The notes under the pieces were generated by a model, which was given only the letters and a program-made list of their open reading frames with translations, was not told the DNA's origin and ran no database searches. Shown here piece by piece: positions 28,288-34,817 of a DNA stretch of 64,000 nt. Origin of the DNA: Metabacillus mangrovi (lineage in GTDB: Bacteria > Bacillota > Bacilli > Bacillales > Bacillaceae). Position 1 is the first letter of the stretch. Each line of letters starts with the position of its first letter. A program made the translations under genes and the position numbers. Location of the stretch: positions 558,001 through 622,000 of the forward strand of contig NZ_WMIB01000001.1 in assembly GCF_009711125.1 (NCBI RefSeq), read 5' to 3'.

Positions 28288-29088
28288 ATGAAACAGCAGG
28301 AAATCCATACGCTGCTGCAGCGCTTTTTCCAAGCGAATCAATGCCCTGTCACGAATTCCGCACCAGGGGCCCTTGCCGTGCAGCTGACAATTGATATGGA
28401 CAAAGAGCTTATGAACCGTCCGTTTTACTGGCACTATCTCGAAAAAACAGGCGGTGTGCCCAATCCGGCAAAGCTGACACTGCTCACGAATAAAGAAGCT
28501 GTGACCGATGAGGAGAAACCGGAATTTATCCACTTTGGTTCCCCGAGGCTGCATCAGATTTTTGATTCAGCCCGGAAGCTTGGCTCTTTCGCACGGATGT
28601 ATGAGATGTCATTCGCTCAGAACGGTGAGGCCCAGCAGCCACTGCACCCTTGGCTTGCACTGAACCTGACTGTTTCCTGCCAATGTGATATGAAAAAGGA
28701 CACTGTCCATTCAATCGGCCTGCACCTTATAAGCGGAGCAATCGTCGAAAATTTTCAAGGCAGGCTCAACCGGCTCATGCTCTCCCCGAAAATACCCGAC
28801 ATGCGGTTTACCCTCTCCCCCATCATTCTTCCGAAAAGCGGGATGCAGAGGATCCGCCTCTATATAGAAGAGAAAATTTCAGAAGAAGATCACACATGGG
28901 CTGAAGAAGCGAGGCAGCGCTGGAATGCCGATCTTATGCTTCTCCAGCATTTTTATGAAGATATGGAGGAAAAGCCCGAGGTTTACGAACTGGAAAAGGA
29001 AGCACTAAGAGAATTATACGAACCGTCCATTCATATAAATGTAAATAATGGGGGTCTTTTTTACCTGAATCCAAACAGTATATTTTAA
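28288..29088 (+). CDS. yqhG: YqhG family protein
   Basis: 266 aa soluble protein (MKQQEIHTLLQRFFQANQC; RPFYWHYLEKTGG; FIHFGSPRLHQIF). It is always paired with yqhH, and the first 60 residues plus the central LALNLTVSCQCDMKK block are the recognisable family features. AGGAGG precedes the ATG. Function unknown; presumed partner of the YqhH ATPase. Confidence 0.85.
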   Translation: MKQQEIHTLLQRFFQANQCPVTNSAPGALAVQLTIDMDKELMNRPFYWHYLEKTGGVPNPAKLTLLTNKEAVTDEEKPEFIHFGSPRLHQIFDSARKLGSFARMYEMSFAQNGEAQQPLHPWLALNLTVSCQCDMKKDTVHSIGLHLISGAIVENFQGRLNRLMLSPKIPDMRFTLSPIILPKSGMQRIRLYIEEKISEEDHTWAEEARQRWNADLMLLQHFYEDMEEKPEVYELEKEALRELYEPSIHINVNNGGLFYLNPNSIF

Positions 29089-29131
29089 TTTTATCGGCAG
29101 AAAAATCAATTTATTTAATTTATTTTTGCTA

Positions 29132-29175
29132 TTCGACACAATTCAGCACCATTTATCTAAAATTCATTTTATAAT
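29132..29175 (+). promoter_or_regulatory. Candidate Spo0A-activated promoter of sinI
   Basis: TTCGACA (29132-29138) is an exact Spo0A box. A -10 TATAAT follows at 29170-29175 with no good sigma-A -35 between them, as expected of a Spo0A-activated promoter. The box would be centred near -47. Transcripts would carry a leader of roughly 185 nt that includes the riboswitch below. Spo0A activates sinI in B. subtilis. Confidence 0.55.
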
Positions 29176-29247
29176 CATAGGGCAAAGGTTGCTCCTCTTT
29201 ATTATGACTTTAGAATTAGTCGCAAGCAAAAATGGGATGGCTGGAAC

Positions 29248-29333
29248 AGACAAAGGCAAACCTGTCGAAAGGCAGCGGCGCAAAGTTACGGGTCTTAGGC
29301 TGCAGGGATGCAGTGATGATCGCCGGACTGCCT
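29248..29333 (+). promoter_or_regulatory. Cyclic di-GMP-I (GEMM-I) riboswitch upstream of sinI
   Basis: The order of conserved elements matches GEMM-I: GGCAAACC (29255-29262); P2 TGTC-GAAA-GGCA with the GNRA loop; the invariant-type CGGCGCAAAG (about 29276-29285); ACGGGTCTTAGG with the tetraloop-receptor region; apical P3 hairpin CTGCA-GGGA-TGCAG; GATCGCCGGA; and TGCC (29329-29332) closing P1 against GGCA (29255-29258). It lies on the sinI strand, 33 nt before the start codon. The identity of the base that separates c-di-GMP from cGAMP binders was not resolved here. Confidence 0.87.
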
Positions 29334-29357
29334 GAAATACATAAGTATTTTAGGAGG
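29331..29357 (+). promoter_or_regulatory. Predicted expression platform covering the sinI Shine-Dalgarno
   Basis: CCTGAAATAC (29331-29340), loop ATAA, GTATTTTAGG (29345-29354): ten base pairs with one G-U. The 3' arm includes the first three bases of the Shine-Dalgarno AGGAGG (29352-29357). The 5' arm begins with the two C that complete aptamer stem P1. P1 and this hairpin therefore cannot both be fully paired, which predicts ligand-induced translation (ON) of sinI. Inferred from sequence only. Confidence 0.6.
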
Positions 29358-29365
29358 AGAAAGGG

Positions 29366-29494
29366 ATGGAAAAGCTTTTAGTAAAAGAAGAGATGGATTT
29401 GGAATGGAAAGAACTAATTCTTACGGCTCTTGATATGGGGATCAGCACAGAAGACATCCGGCATTTCCTTCAGAACGCAACTACTGAGAACTGA
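29366..29494 (+). CDS. sinI: SinI-type anti-repressor (copy 1)
   Basis: 42 aa (MEKLLVKEEMDLEWKELILT, then ALDMGISTEDIRHFLQNATT). The core EW-x-EL-x9-GIS-x2-DI-x2-FL is the SinI helical hook, similar to the C-terminal oligomerisation domain of SinR in the next gene. SinI sequesters SinR and so derepresses matrix genes. AGGAGG is 8 nt before the ATG and partly covered by the leader hairpin. B. subtilis SinI is 57 aa; this one is shorter at both ends. Confidence 0.88.
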   Translation: MEKLLVKEEMDLEWKELILTALDMGISTEDIRHFLQNATTEN

Positions 29495-29502
29495 TGGCCA
29501 GC

Positions 29503-29523
29503 TGTCGAAAAAAATTTGTCGAT
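29503..29523. promoter_or_regulatory. Two Spo0A boxes between sinI and sinR
   Basis: TGTCGAA (29503-29509) is an exact 0A box and TGTCGAT (29517-29523) a one-mismatch copy on the same strand. A -10 TATAAT stands at 29562-29567 before sinR, so sinR likely has its own promoter with Spo0A sites upstream of it. Confidence 0.5.
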
Positions 29524-29587
29524 TCCGTTCGATTTACCGAAAACACCCCTTCGCTATATGCTATAATAAGCGTGGGAAGGTGATGTT

Positions 29588-29923
29588 ATGATCGGAGAAC
29601 GCATACGCAAATATCGCAAAGAAAAAAATCTTTCACTATCAGAACTAGCAGACCGGGCAGGCGTTGCAAAATCCTATCTAAGTTCGATCGAACGGAATCT
29701 TCAATCCAATCCATCCGTTCAGTTTCTGGAGAAGGTTTCATCCGTTCTTGGCATCTCTGTCAACACCCTGCTTAATGGAAACTCAGAGGAAGCCTACGCA
29801 AACCAGCTTGATCAGGACTGGGCTTCACTCGTCAAAGAAGCAATGGATTCAGGCATCACAAAAGATCAATTTAAAGAATTTCTGGAATTTAATAAATGGC
29901 GCATCAATCAGCCGAAAAAATAA
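29588..29923 (+). CDS. sinR: Master biofilm regulator SinR (copy 1)
   Basis: 111 aa, the same length as B. subtilis SinR. N-terminal XRE helix-turn-helix at about residues 5-60 (LSLSELADRAGVAKSYLSSI; ERNLQSNPSVQFLEKVSSVL). C-terminal Sin domain at about 74-105 (LDQDWASLVKEAMDSGI, then FKEFLEFNKW), which pairs with SinI. It represses matrix operons at GTTCTYT-type sites. Starts 94 bp after sinI and converges on sipW copy 1 across a shared terminator. Confidence 0.93.
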   Translation: MIGERIRKYRKEKNLSLSELADRAGVAKSYLSSIERNLQSNPSVQFLEKVSSVLGISVNTLLNGNSEEAYANQLDQDWASLVKEAMDSGITKDQFKEFLEFNKWRINQPKK

Positions 29924-29956
29924 AAGGCCTGGACACTGTCCAAGCCTTTTTTTCAT
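29920..29956. terminator. Bidirectional terminator between sinR and sipW-1
   Basis: AAAAGGC-C-TGGAC pairs with GTCCA-A-GCCTTTT across an ACT loop. There are T runs on the plus strand and A/T-rich sequence on the other, so it can serve both convergent genes. Confidence 0.8.
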
Positions 29957-29967
29957 CTTGATTCACC

Positions 29968-30528
29968 CTATTCAGCCAGATCCTTCAACGGTTTCTGCTT
30001 TTGTTTTTCTTCAATCTTTAAAATGGCCTGCCAGATTGCAGAAATTGAATAAATCAATAAAAAGATGCCTGGCAGAATCGCCGTCAAAGCCCCGCCTTCC
30101 TTCGTCCGCGAAAACTGGCTGATGTAGCCTGCGTACGGGACTGTAAACCCGGTATATTGGGCGACTATATTTTCAGCCGATACAGGAGCAGCATCCTCCC
30201 ATTCATTATTATCGCCTTTTGTCCGGTAGATGGTTTGACCCCCGCTCTCGCTTTTCCCTGTAATTCTATGAGTGGCTAAATCATACTCGTCCATCCAGAA
30301 CGTAATAACGTCCCCTTTTTCAAAACGGGTCATGTCGCCTCCCAACTTTACAGCAATCACGGAACCCGTCATAATACCAGGCTCCATCGAACCGGAGAGA
30401 ACCGTTTTCAGCTGATACCCGAAAATTTGAGGCTCTCCCCCTGAAGCTTTAGATGAAAAGACAGCAAGTGCGAGCCCGATCATCAAAATAAATAAAACAA
30501 CGGTCAGACCCCTGCTTATCAACTTCAT
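29968..30528 (-). CDS. sipW: ER-type signal peptidase SipW (copy 1)
   Basis: 186 aa. An N-terminal membrane anchor (LTVVLFILMIGLALAVF) and a C-terminal one (LTAILPGIFLLIYSISAIW). Catalytic Ser47 in SGSMEP and His87 in ATHRIT: the Ser/His pair of archaeal/ER-type enzymes rather than the Ser/Lys pair of SipS/T. SipW cleaves the unusual signal peptides of TasA and TapA. It overlaps tapA-1 by 4 bp (ATGA-type), so the pair is coupled. Confidence 0.92.
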   Translation of the reverse strand: MKLISRGLTVVLFILMIGLALAVFSSKASGGEPQIFGYQLKTVLSGSMEPGIMTGSVIAVKLGGDMTRFEKGDVITFWMDEYDLATHRITGKSESGGQTIYRTKGDNNEWEDAAPVSAENIVAQYTGFTVPYAGYISQFSRTKEGGALTAILPGIFLLIYSISAIWQAILKIEEKQKQKPLKDLAE

Positions 30529-31220
30529 CCTTCTTTCTCCACTTCGCCTGAATCTTCTTTATGCTGTTTCTCTGCTTCCACAACCTTGTCCTCCGACGCC
30601 TCTTCCGTTAGAGTTTCAGAGGCTCCGTCCGTCTTGTTCTCTGCCTCTCCATTATGATTCTTTGCTTCTTTATCAGCAGCCGGCTCGTTCTCTGCCTCTC
30701 TGGAATTCTGTAGTTCTTGATCAGTAGCCGGCGCATTCTCGTGCTGTTCTTCTTCTGGCCCCGGACATTCAGCGATGACCGCTTTTTCGCTCACTGTTTT
30801 TACAGGTGTGCTGCTTCCTTCATATCCTGGCCGCTGGTCGGCTTCCGCATGGTACGTTCCCGGTGCTTTTACAGTGATGGAAACCTTTTCTTTTCCATGC
30901 TCCGCTATTTTCTCAAGGGTCCCTTTTTCCACCCTTTCCCCATCCTTGAAAACCTGGAACGTGGTCGAATCGATCATCTCGAATCCGCTGTTCTCGATAG
31001 GAAAGGTGAGAGTGACCGGATCACAGGAATCTTCTCCATTCTGATTCAGTTCTGTGAAAGCAAGCCTGCTCCCGTCCCACCATGTGCCCATTTGAATACC
31101 CATTTCCTGTTCGGCTGTTTTGTTAAAATAGGCTTTTACCGGGGAGAATGTCAGGACCGTACCAAGCAGAACCGCTGCTGTGAAGCCCGTTATGCAAACT
31201 CGTGTGTTCGTCAGCTTCAT
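30525..31220 (-). CDS. tapA: TapA-like amyloid fibre assembly protein (copy 1)
   Basis: 231 aa. SipW-type N-terminus (membrane helix 9-27, then KAYFNKTAEQEMGIQMG), a globular domain with two Cys (C66 in EDSCDPV and C152 in IAECPGP), and a Glu/Ala/Asn-rich tail of about 75 residues. B. subtilis TapA has the same plan: a Cys-P core ending in a Cys, then an acidic tail. TapA nucleates and anchors TasA fibres. Shares WWDGSRLAFT, FPIENSGF and DQRPGYEG with copy 2. The call rests on architecture plus context. Confidence 0.8.
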   Translation of the reverse strand: MKLTNTRVCITGFTAAVLLGTVLTFSPVKAYFNKTAEQEMGIQMGTWWDGSRLAFTELNQNGEDSCDPVTLTFPIENSGFEMIDSTTFQVFKDGERVEKGTLEKIAEHGKEKVSITVKAPGTYHAEADQRPGYEGSSTPVKTVSEKAVIAECPGPEEEQHENAPATDQELQNSREAENEPAADKEAKNHNGEAENKTDGASETLTEEASEDKVVEAEKQHKEDSGEVEKEG

Positions 31221-31265
31221 CGTGCTCCGCTCCCTCCTCCAAGTCTGATCAGAAAATCGATATTC

Positions 31266-31296
31266 AAAAAAAGAGAAGGATGGGAATTTCCCATCC
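31266..31296 (-). terminator. Terminator-like hairpin between tasA-1 and tapA-1
   Basis: GGATGGG (31278-31284) with CCCATCC (31290-31296), extended by A-T pairs in the loop. On the minus strand TTCTCTTTTTTT follows (to 31266). It lies in the 84-bp tasA-tapA gap and should stop part of the transcripts after tasA. Confidence 0.75.
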
Positions 31297-31304
31297 CCTC
31301 CCGA

Positions 31305-31901
31305 TTATAGCTCTTGGCCTTTACCCTGGCGGCCATCAAATGTCCACTTCAGCTGCAGAGAATCACCCTGGAATTGATTTTGATCTTCGCCATTATCTAC
31401 AAATTCAAATTGAACGACCATATCATCTGTAGTCCCTGCTTTTAATCCCTTTTTGTTCTCAAAAAGCGGAGTGAACACGTTGCTTGCCACTGCGTTAGGA
31501 TCCATATCCTTCAATTCTTCAAGCGTCGTAGAATAGATGACATCATTCAGCTTGTCCGCGTTAAATAAGAAGTTTACTTTTATATGACTGCCAAGATCTT
31601 CTGTGTTAACAGGCTCGCCTTCTTTATTCACGACTGTATAGTCCGTTGTCAGCAAGACCTTTTTAATGTCCACCGTGCCATCATTTTGAAGCTTAAAGGT
31701 GCGTGTCATCCAGTCGCCCGGCGCCATATCTTTCACATTCACCACTTCAGTTGGAACCGCATTTAAATCAAGTGTACCAGCTGCAAATGAACTGGATGCT
31801 TCAGCCTTATCATTGAAATACGCATACGTTCCGCCGCCTACAAGCGATAATCCCAATACTGCCGATCCAATTCCAAGCCCTAATTTTGTCTTGATTCCCA
31901 T
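31305..31901 (-). CDS. tasA: TasA/CalY-family amyloid matrix protein (copy 1)
   Basis: 198 aa. SipW-cognate signal peptide (GIKTKLGLGIGSAVLGLSLV, then GGGTYAYFNDKAEASS) followed by the TasA beta-sandwich with GTLDL, MAPGDWMTRTFKLQNDGT and QFEFVDNGEDQNQFQGDSLQ. It is the secreted main fibre subunit. At 198 aa it is close to B. cereus CalY in size and shorter than B. subtilis TasA (261). ATG at 31901 has AGGAGG upstream; a longer start at 31982 would precede the signal peptide by 27 residues. Roughly 60% identical to copy 2 by eye. Confidence 0.92.
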   Translation of the reverse strand: MGIKTKLGLGIGSAVLGLSLVGGGTYAYFNDKAEASSSFAAGTLDLNAVPTEVVNVKDMAPGDWMTRTFKLQNDGTVDIKKVLLTTDYTVVNKEGEPVNTEDLGSHIKVNFLFNADKLNDVIYSTTLEELKDMDPNAVASNVFTPLFENKKGLKAGTTDDMVVQFEFVDNGEDQNQFQGDSLQLKWTFDGRQGKGQEL

Positions 31902-32063
31902 TTTACATTCCTCCTGATTTTCTGTGTATGTGATTTCCCTGCTTACAGAGAAGCTCAACCAATTGTGTAAATATTCCGACAAAAATGCGTAGAAAGGAGG
32001 AAACCGGTGTCTGAAATAACTGAATATGTATAAGTTCTTAAAATCTTCCTTCTTGCCTATTTC

Positions 32064-32100
32064 AGTTTAGCAGTCACCGGGAGGATGCAAAAGGTTCTTT
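32064..32100 (-). promoter_or_regulatory. Candidate tasA-1 promoter with SinR site
   Basis: GTTCTTT (plus strand 32094-32100) matches the SinR heptamer GTTCTYT exactly. Beside it on the minus strand are a weak -35 TTTTGC (32087-32092), a 17-bp spacer and -10 TAAACT (32064-32069). The site would overlap the upstream edge of the -35, fit for repression. The gap 31902-32288 is otherwise empty, so tasA-1 appears to have a leader of about 160 nt. Confidence 0.45.
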
Positions 32101-32259
32101 ATGCCAATAAATCAGCACCTCCAAAGGAAGCATTTTCAGGTGATCATTCTTTTTCCTGAATATTAAAATAGTGGTAAATCAGGCTTTTCGCAGCTGCATG
32201 CCATCAGGCTGTTACTTTCAGTCCGGTTCAATGGACACCCGCATGAACTATGCCAAAAT

Positions 32260-32284
32260 AAATAAAAACCTGGATATCCAGGTT
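32260..32284 (-). terminator. Terminator after the zinc-ribbon gene
   Basis: The perfect 18-bp palindrome AACCTGGATATCCAGGTT (32267-32284) is followed on the minus strand by TTTTTATTTATTTT. It separates the upstream module from tasA-1 transcription. Confidence 0.85.
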
Positions 32285-32288
32285 CGGA

Positions 32289-32498
32289 TTAGGCATATAT
32301 GGAGTAAACGGATTCAACAGCGGATTCATTTCGGTTCTTATATGGATCCAGACGCGTCACTTTCGTCTGGGCACTTTCGAACAGAACACGCTGAAAGGTC
32401 AAGTCATTCGAACAGACGGGACAGATCCATTCCCCTGAACGGCAGCTGCTGTAAGAGGATTTGGCACAACGCGGACAAACCTTTTTATACATCATCAT
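32289..32498 (-). CDS. Small zinc-ribbon protein in the matrix locus
   Basis: 69 aa. Two CxxC knuckles (CPRC at residues 8-11 and CPVC at 26-29), with additional Cys at 19, predict a single zinc ribbon. The C-terminal half (FESAQTKVTRLDPYKN, then an acidic-aromatic end) is not recognised. No signal peptide, so cytosolic. It starts 5 bp after the DUF5658 gene, with which it probably functions. Function unknown; regulatory binding of RNA, DNA or protein is only a guess. Confidence 0.7.
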   Translation of the reverse strand: MMMYKKVCPRCAKSSYSSCRSGEWICPVCSNDLTFQRVLFESAQTKVTRLDPYKNRNESAVESVYSIYA

Positions 32499-32503
32499 CT
32501 CTC

Positions 32504-32803
32504 CTAAAAAGTCACTTGTAATACCCAGGCGGAATGCATAAACAGGACCGCTGTATAGAGAAGACAGGCTGTATAGGTTACTCCTTTTAGAACCTTAGTT
32601 GTCTTTAAAGGCAACACCATGACCATGCTCAGCAGGATGATGGAAAACATAAGCTTCACACCGATAAATGCAACGGGACTGTATTCGTAAATTCCCCTCA
32701 TGAGCGGATTGGCTTCCTTGATCAGCCCAAGCTCCAGCCCGGCAAGCGTAATCAGCATATCCAGGGCATTTACAGCAGCAAGATAGATAAAGGCTGTTTT
32801 CAT
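32504..32803 (-). CDS. DUF5658 family membrane protein
   Basis: 99 aa with three to four membrane helices. The N-terminal pattern NALDMLITLAGLELGLIKEA followed by NPLM is the DUF5658 signature. It is placed between sipW-2 (29 bp upstream) and the zinc-ribbon gene (5 bp downstream) inside the matrix cluster. Function unknown. Confidence 0.75.
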   Translation of the reverse strand: MKTAFIYLAAVNALDMLITLAGLELGLIKEANPLMRGIYEYSPVAFIGVKLMFSIILLSMVMVLPLKTTKVLKGVTYTACLLYTAVLFMHSAWVLQVTF

Positions 32804-32832
32804 TGAGCAGCAGTCCCTTCGGATGCAGGTAG

Positions 32833-33393
32833 TTACGCTAAGTCCTTTGCTTCATCCGGTTCCTCAAGCCTTGACAGCGCCCTCCAAATCACAATGCCGG
32901 AGTAGGCGATCAGCATCAGACCCGGCACAATAAACAGCAGGGCATTCCCTTCTTTAGACTTAGCATATTCAATACCATAGCCGATATACGGGACTGTAAA
33001 ACCAGTAAACTGTGCGGTAACATTCTCAGCAAGAACCGGTTCGCTGTCAGCGTTCTTATTGTGATCCCCTTTTGTCGTATAAATTACGGCCTCACCGCTT
33101 GTCCTTTTCTCTACAACTCTATGCGTCGCAAGATCGGTTTCATTCATCTTAAAGGTAATCACATCGCCTGGCTCAAAACGTTTCATATTCCCGCCCGTCT
33201 TTACCGCAATAATGGATCCTGTTTTGATGCCAGGCTCCATTGATCCGGAAAGGACGGTTTTGAGCTGATAGCCGAAGAACTCCGGTGCCCCGCCTGATGC
33301 CTTGGACGAAATCACAAGCACAACCATGGCGAGAAGAAGAATAAACAGCAACAGTGACAAGGTCTGGCTGAGCAGTTTCCATACGATTCTCAC
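32833..33393 (-). CDS. sipW: ER-type signal peptidase SipW (copy 2)
   Basis: 186 aa from GTG at 33393, equal in length to copy 1. GGGAGGAG lies upstream, and an ATG at 33456 inside tapA-2 is rejected. N-terminal anchor LLFILLLAMVVLVI, catalytic Ser51 (SGSMEP) and His91 (THRVVEK), and C-terminal anchor ALLFIVPGLMLIAYSGIVIW. Very similar to copy 1 (SSKASGG, FFGYQLKTVLSGSMEPGI). Starts 1 bp after the tapA-2 stop, so the pair is coupled. Confidence 0.92.
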   Translation of the reverse strand: MRIVWKLLSQTLSLLLFILLLAMVVLVISSKASGGAPEFFGYQLKTVLSGSMEPGIKTGSIIAVKTGGNMKRFEPGDVITFKMNETDLATHRVVEKRTSGEAVIYTTKGDHNKNADSEPVLAENVTAQFTGFTVPYIGYGIEYAKSKEGNALLFIVPGLMLIAYSGIVIWRALSRLEEPDEAKDLA

Positions 33394-33394
33394 T

Positions 33395-34057
33395 TTACCT
33401 CTCCTCCCTCGTTTCATCTGCAGGCTCTTCCTGATCCTGTTCAGATGAGACATCATCCTTTCCCTTTACGGGAATTTCCAGCTCAGTCTCAGCTTCCGGC
33501 TCAGAAGGATTTGCTTCCGCTGGTTCCTGCTGATCAGGTACTTCTGTCTTTTCATCCACCGTTTTTTCCGTATTCTCTTTTTCAGCTGGAGGAGGCGGAC
33601 ACTTTGCTACGCTTACATCTTTGCTGCGAATGCTGGTTACAGCTTCGTCCTTCCACCCAAATCCTGGCCGCTGATCAATCTCAGCCGTGTAGATTCCGGG
33701 CTCATTTGCCGTAAAGGCAATAGCCGATGACTGATTCTCCCTGACAATTCCAAGAGTCCCTTCTTCAGCAACCGCTCCATCGAGGTAAATGCGGTATGAA
33801 GTCGTACCAGCCATGGTAAACCCCTGGTTTTCAATTGGGAATTGAAGCTGAAGCGGATGGCAGTTCGTTAAATCTTTCTGCTCTGGAAAATCGGTAAAAG
33901 CTAAACGGCTTTCATCCCACCAGGACCCAGCTTGAATCCCAATGTTCTGATCCTGCTGAACGTTGAAATAGGCCTCTGTAGATGAACTGGAGAAGGATAA
34001 AAGAAGCAGAAGTGCATAAAACAGTACAGCTGTTTTCAGTACGATCTTATTTTTCAT
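33395..34057 (-). CDS. tapA: TapA-like amyloid fibre assembly protein (copy 2)
   Basis: 220 aa. Same plan as copy 1: SipW-type N-terminus with TEAYFNVQQDQNIGIQAGSW, two core Cys (C66 and C153), Pro-rich CPPPPAEK, then a Glu/Pro/Asp-rich tail of about 65 residues. WWDESRLAFTDF and DQRPGFGW match copy 1, while the tails have diverged. Lies 75 bp after tasA-2 behind a strong hairpin. Confidence 0.8.
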   Translation of the reverse strand: MKNKIVLKTAVLFYALLLLLSFSSSSTEAYFNVQQDQNIGIQAGSWWDESRLAFTDFPEQKDLTNCHPLQLQFPIENQGFTMAGTTSYRIYLDGAVAEEGTLGIVRENQSSAIAFTANEPGIYTAEIDQRPGFGWKDEAVTSIRSKDVSVAKCPPPPAEKENTEKTVDEKTEVPDQQEPAEANPSEPEAETELEIPVKGKDDVSSEQDQEEPADETREER

Positions 34058-34095
34058 CTATACTGCGCCCCAATCATCTATTGGTAGAGGCATTA

Positions 34096-34122
34096 AAGGA
34101 AGACAGGAACCCTGTCTTCCTT
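34096..34122 (-). terminator. Strong hairpin between tasA-2 and tapA-2
   Basis: AAGGAAGACAGG (34096-34107), loop AAC, CCTGTCTTCCTT (34111-34122): a perfect 12-bp stem right after tasA-2. On the minus strand only TTTAATG follows, so it may act as a leaky terminator or as a 3' stabiliser of tasA mRNA. Confidence 0.7.
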
Positions 34123-34132
34123 ACAGAGCCAT

Positions 34133-34723
34133 TTATTTTTCTTCGTCTTTTCCTTGGAAGGCTTCGAAAGACCAATTTAATTTTAGCTTGTCTCCTTGAA
34201 ATTGGTTTTGGTCCTCTCCATTATCAATGAATTCAAACTGAACAATCATATCATCCGTTGTTCCAGCCTTAAGACCTTTTCTTTCCATTAAAGGAGTGAA
34301 AACATTCTTCCCTAGTACATTTGGATCCATTTCTTTCATCTTGCTCAATGTAGTGCTGTAAACCACATCATTCAATTTATCAGCATTGAAAAGGAAATTA
34401 ACGCGGATGTATTCACCTAAATCTTCAGTGTTTGCTGCATCTCCCATATTTTCTACTGAATAATCAGAAAGTAACTTGATTTTCTTGATGTTTATTGAGC
34501 CTTTATTAACAAGTTTAAAAGCACGATCCATAGTATCTCCAGGTTTGATATTAGGAACGTCAATCACAGTTTCAGGATTAAGCTCCAGATCAAGTGTTCC
34601 AGCGGCAAAAGATGATTCAGACACTTCTTTATCACTGAAATATGCATATGTACCCCCGCCGACAAGTGACAGACCCAGTGCTGCTGATGCAAGACCCAAA
34701 CCAAGTTTCTTTTTAACGCCCAT
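34133..34723 (-). CDS. tasA: TasA/CalY-family amyloid matrix protein (copy 2)
   Basis: 196 aa. SipW-cognate signal peptide (GVKKKLGLGLASAALGLSLV, then GGGTYAYFSDKEVSES). Mature domain shares FLFNADKLNDVVYSTTL, GLKAGTTDDM and FIDNGEDQNQFQGDKLKLNW with copy 1. Start ATG with GGGGGGC upstream. Differences are spread along the chain rather than blocked, suggesting an older duplication that has been kept functional. Confidence 0.92.
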   Translation of the reverse strand: MGVKKKLGLGLASAALGLSLVGGGTYAYFSDKEVSESSFAAGTLDLELNPETVIDVPNIKPGDTMDRAFKLVNKGSINIKKIKLLSDYSVENMGDAANTEDLGEYIRVNFLFNADKLNDVVYSTTLSKMKEMDPNVLGKNVFTPLMERKGLKAGTTDDMIVQFEFIDNGEDQNQFQGDKLKLNWSFEAFQGKDEEK

Positions 34724-34817
34724 TTTTGTTGCCCCCTATAATAATAGATTTATATTGAACTTTTCTTTAGGCTGCAGCTTGGAAGCTTGTCCAATTCAGC
34801 AGCTGTCAAGATAAGAA

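Noticed and set aside
29262-29268. A Spo0A box (TGTCGAA) within the sinI leader
   Set aside because: These bases form P2 and the GAAA loop of the aptamer, so the match is likely coincidental.
29126-29335. A 69-codon plus-strand frame before sinI
   Set aside because: It covers the promoter and the c-di-GMP aptamer, and has no Shine-Dalgarno.
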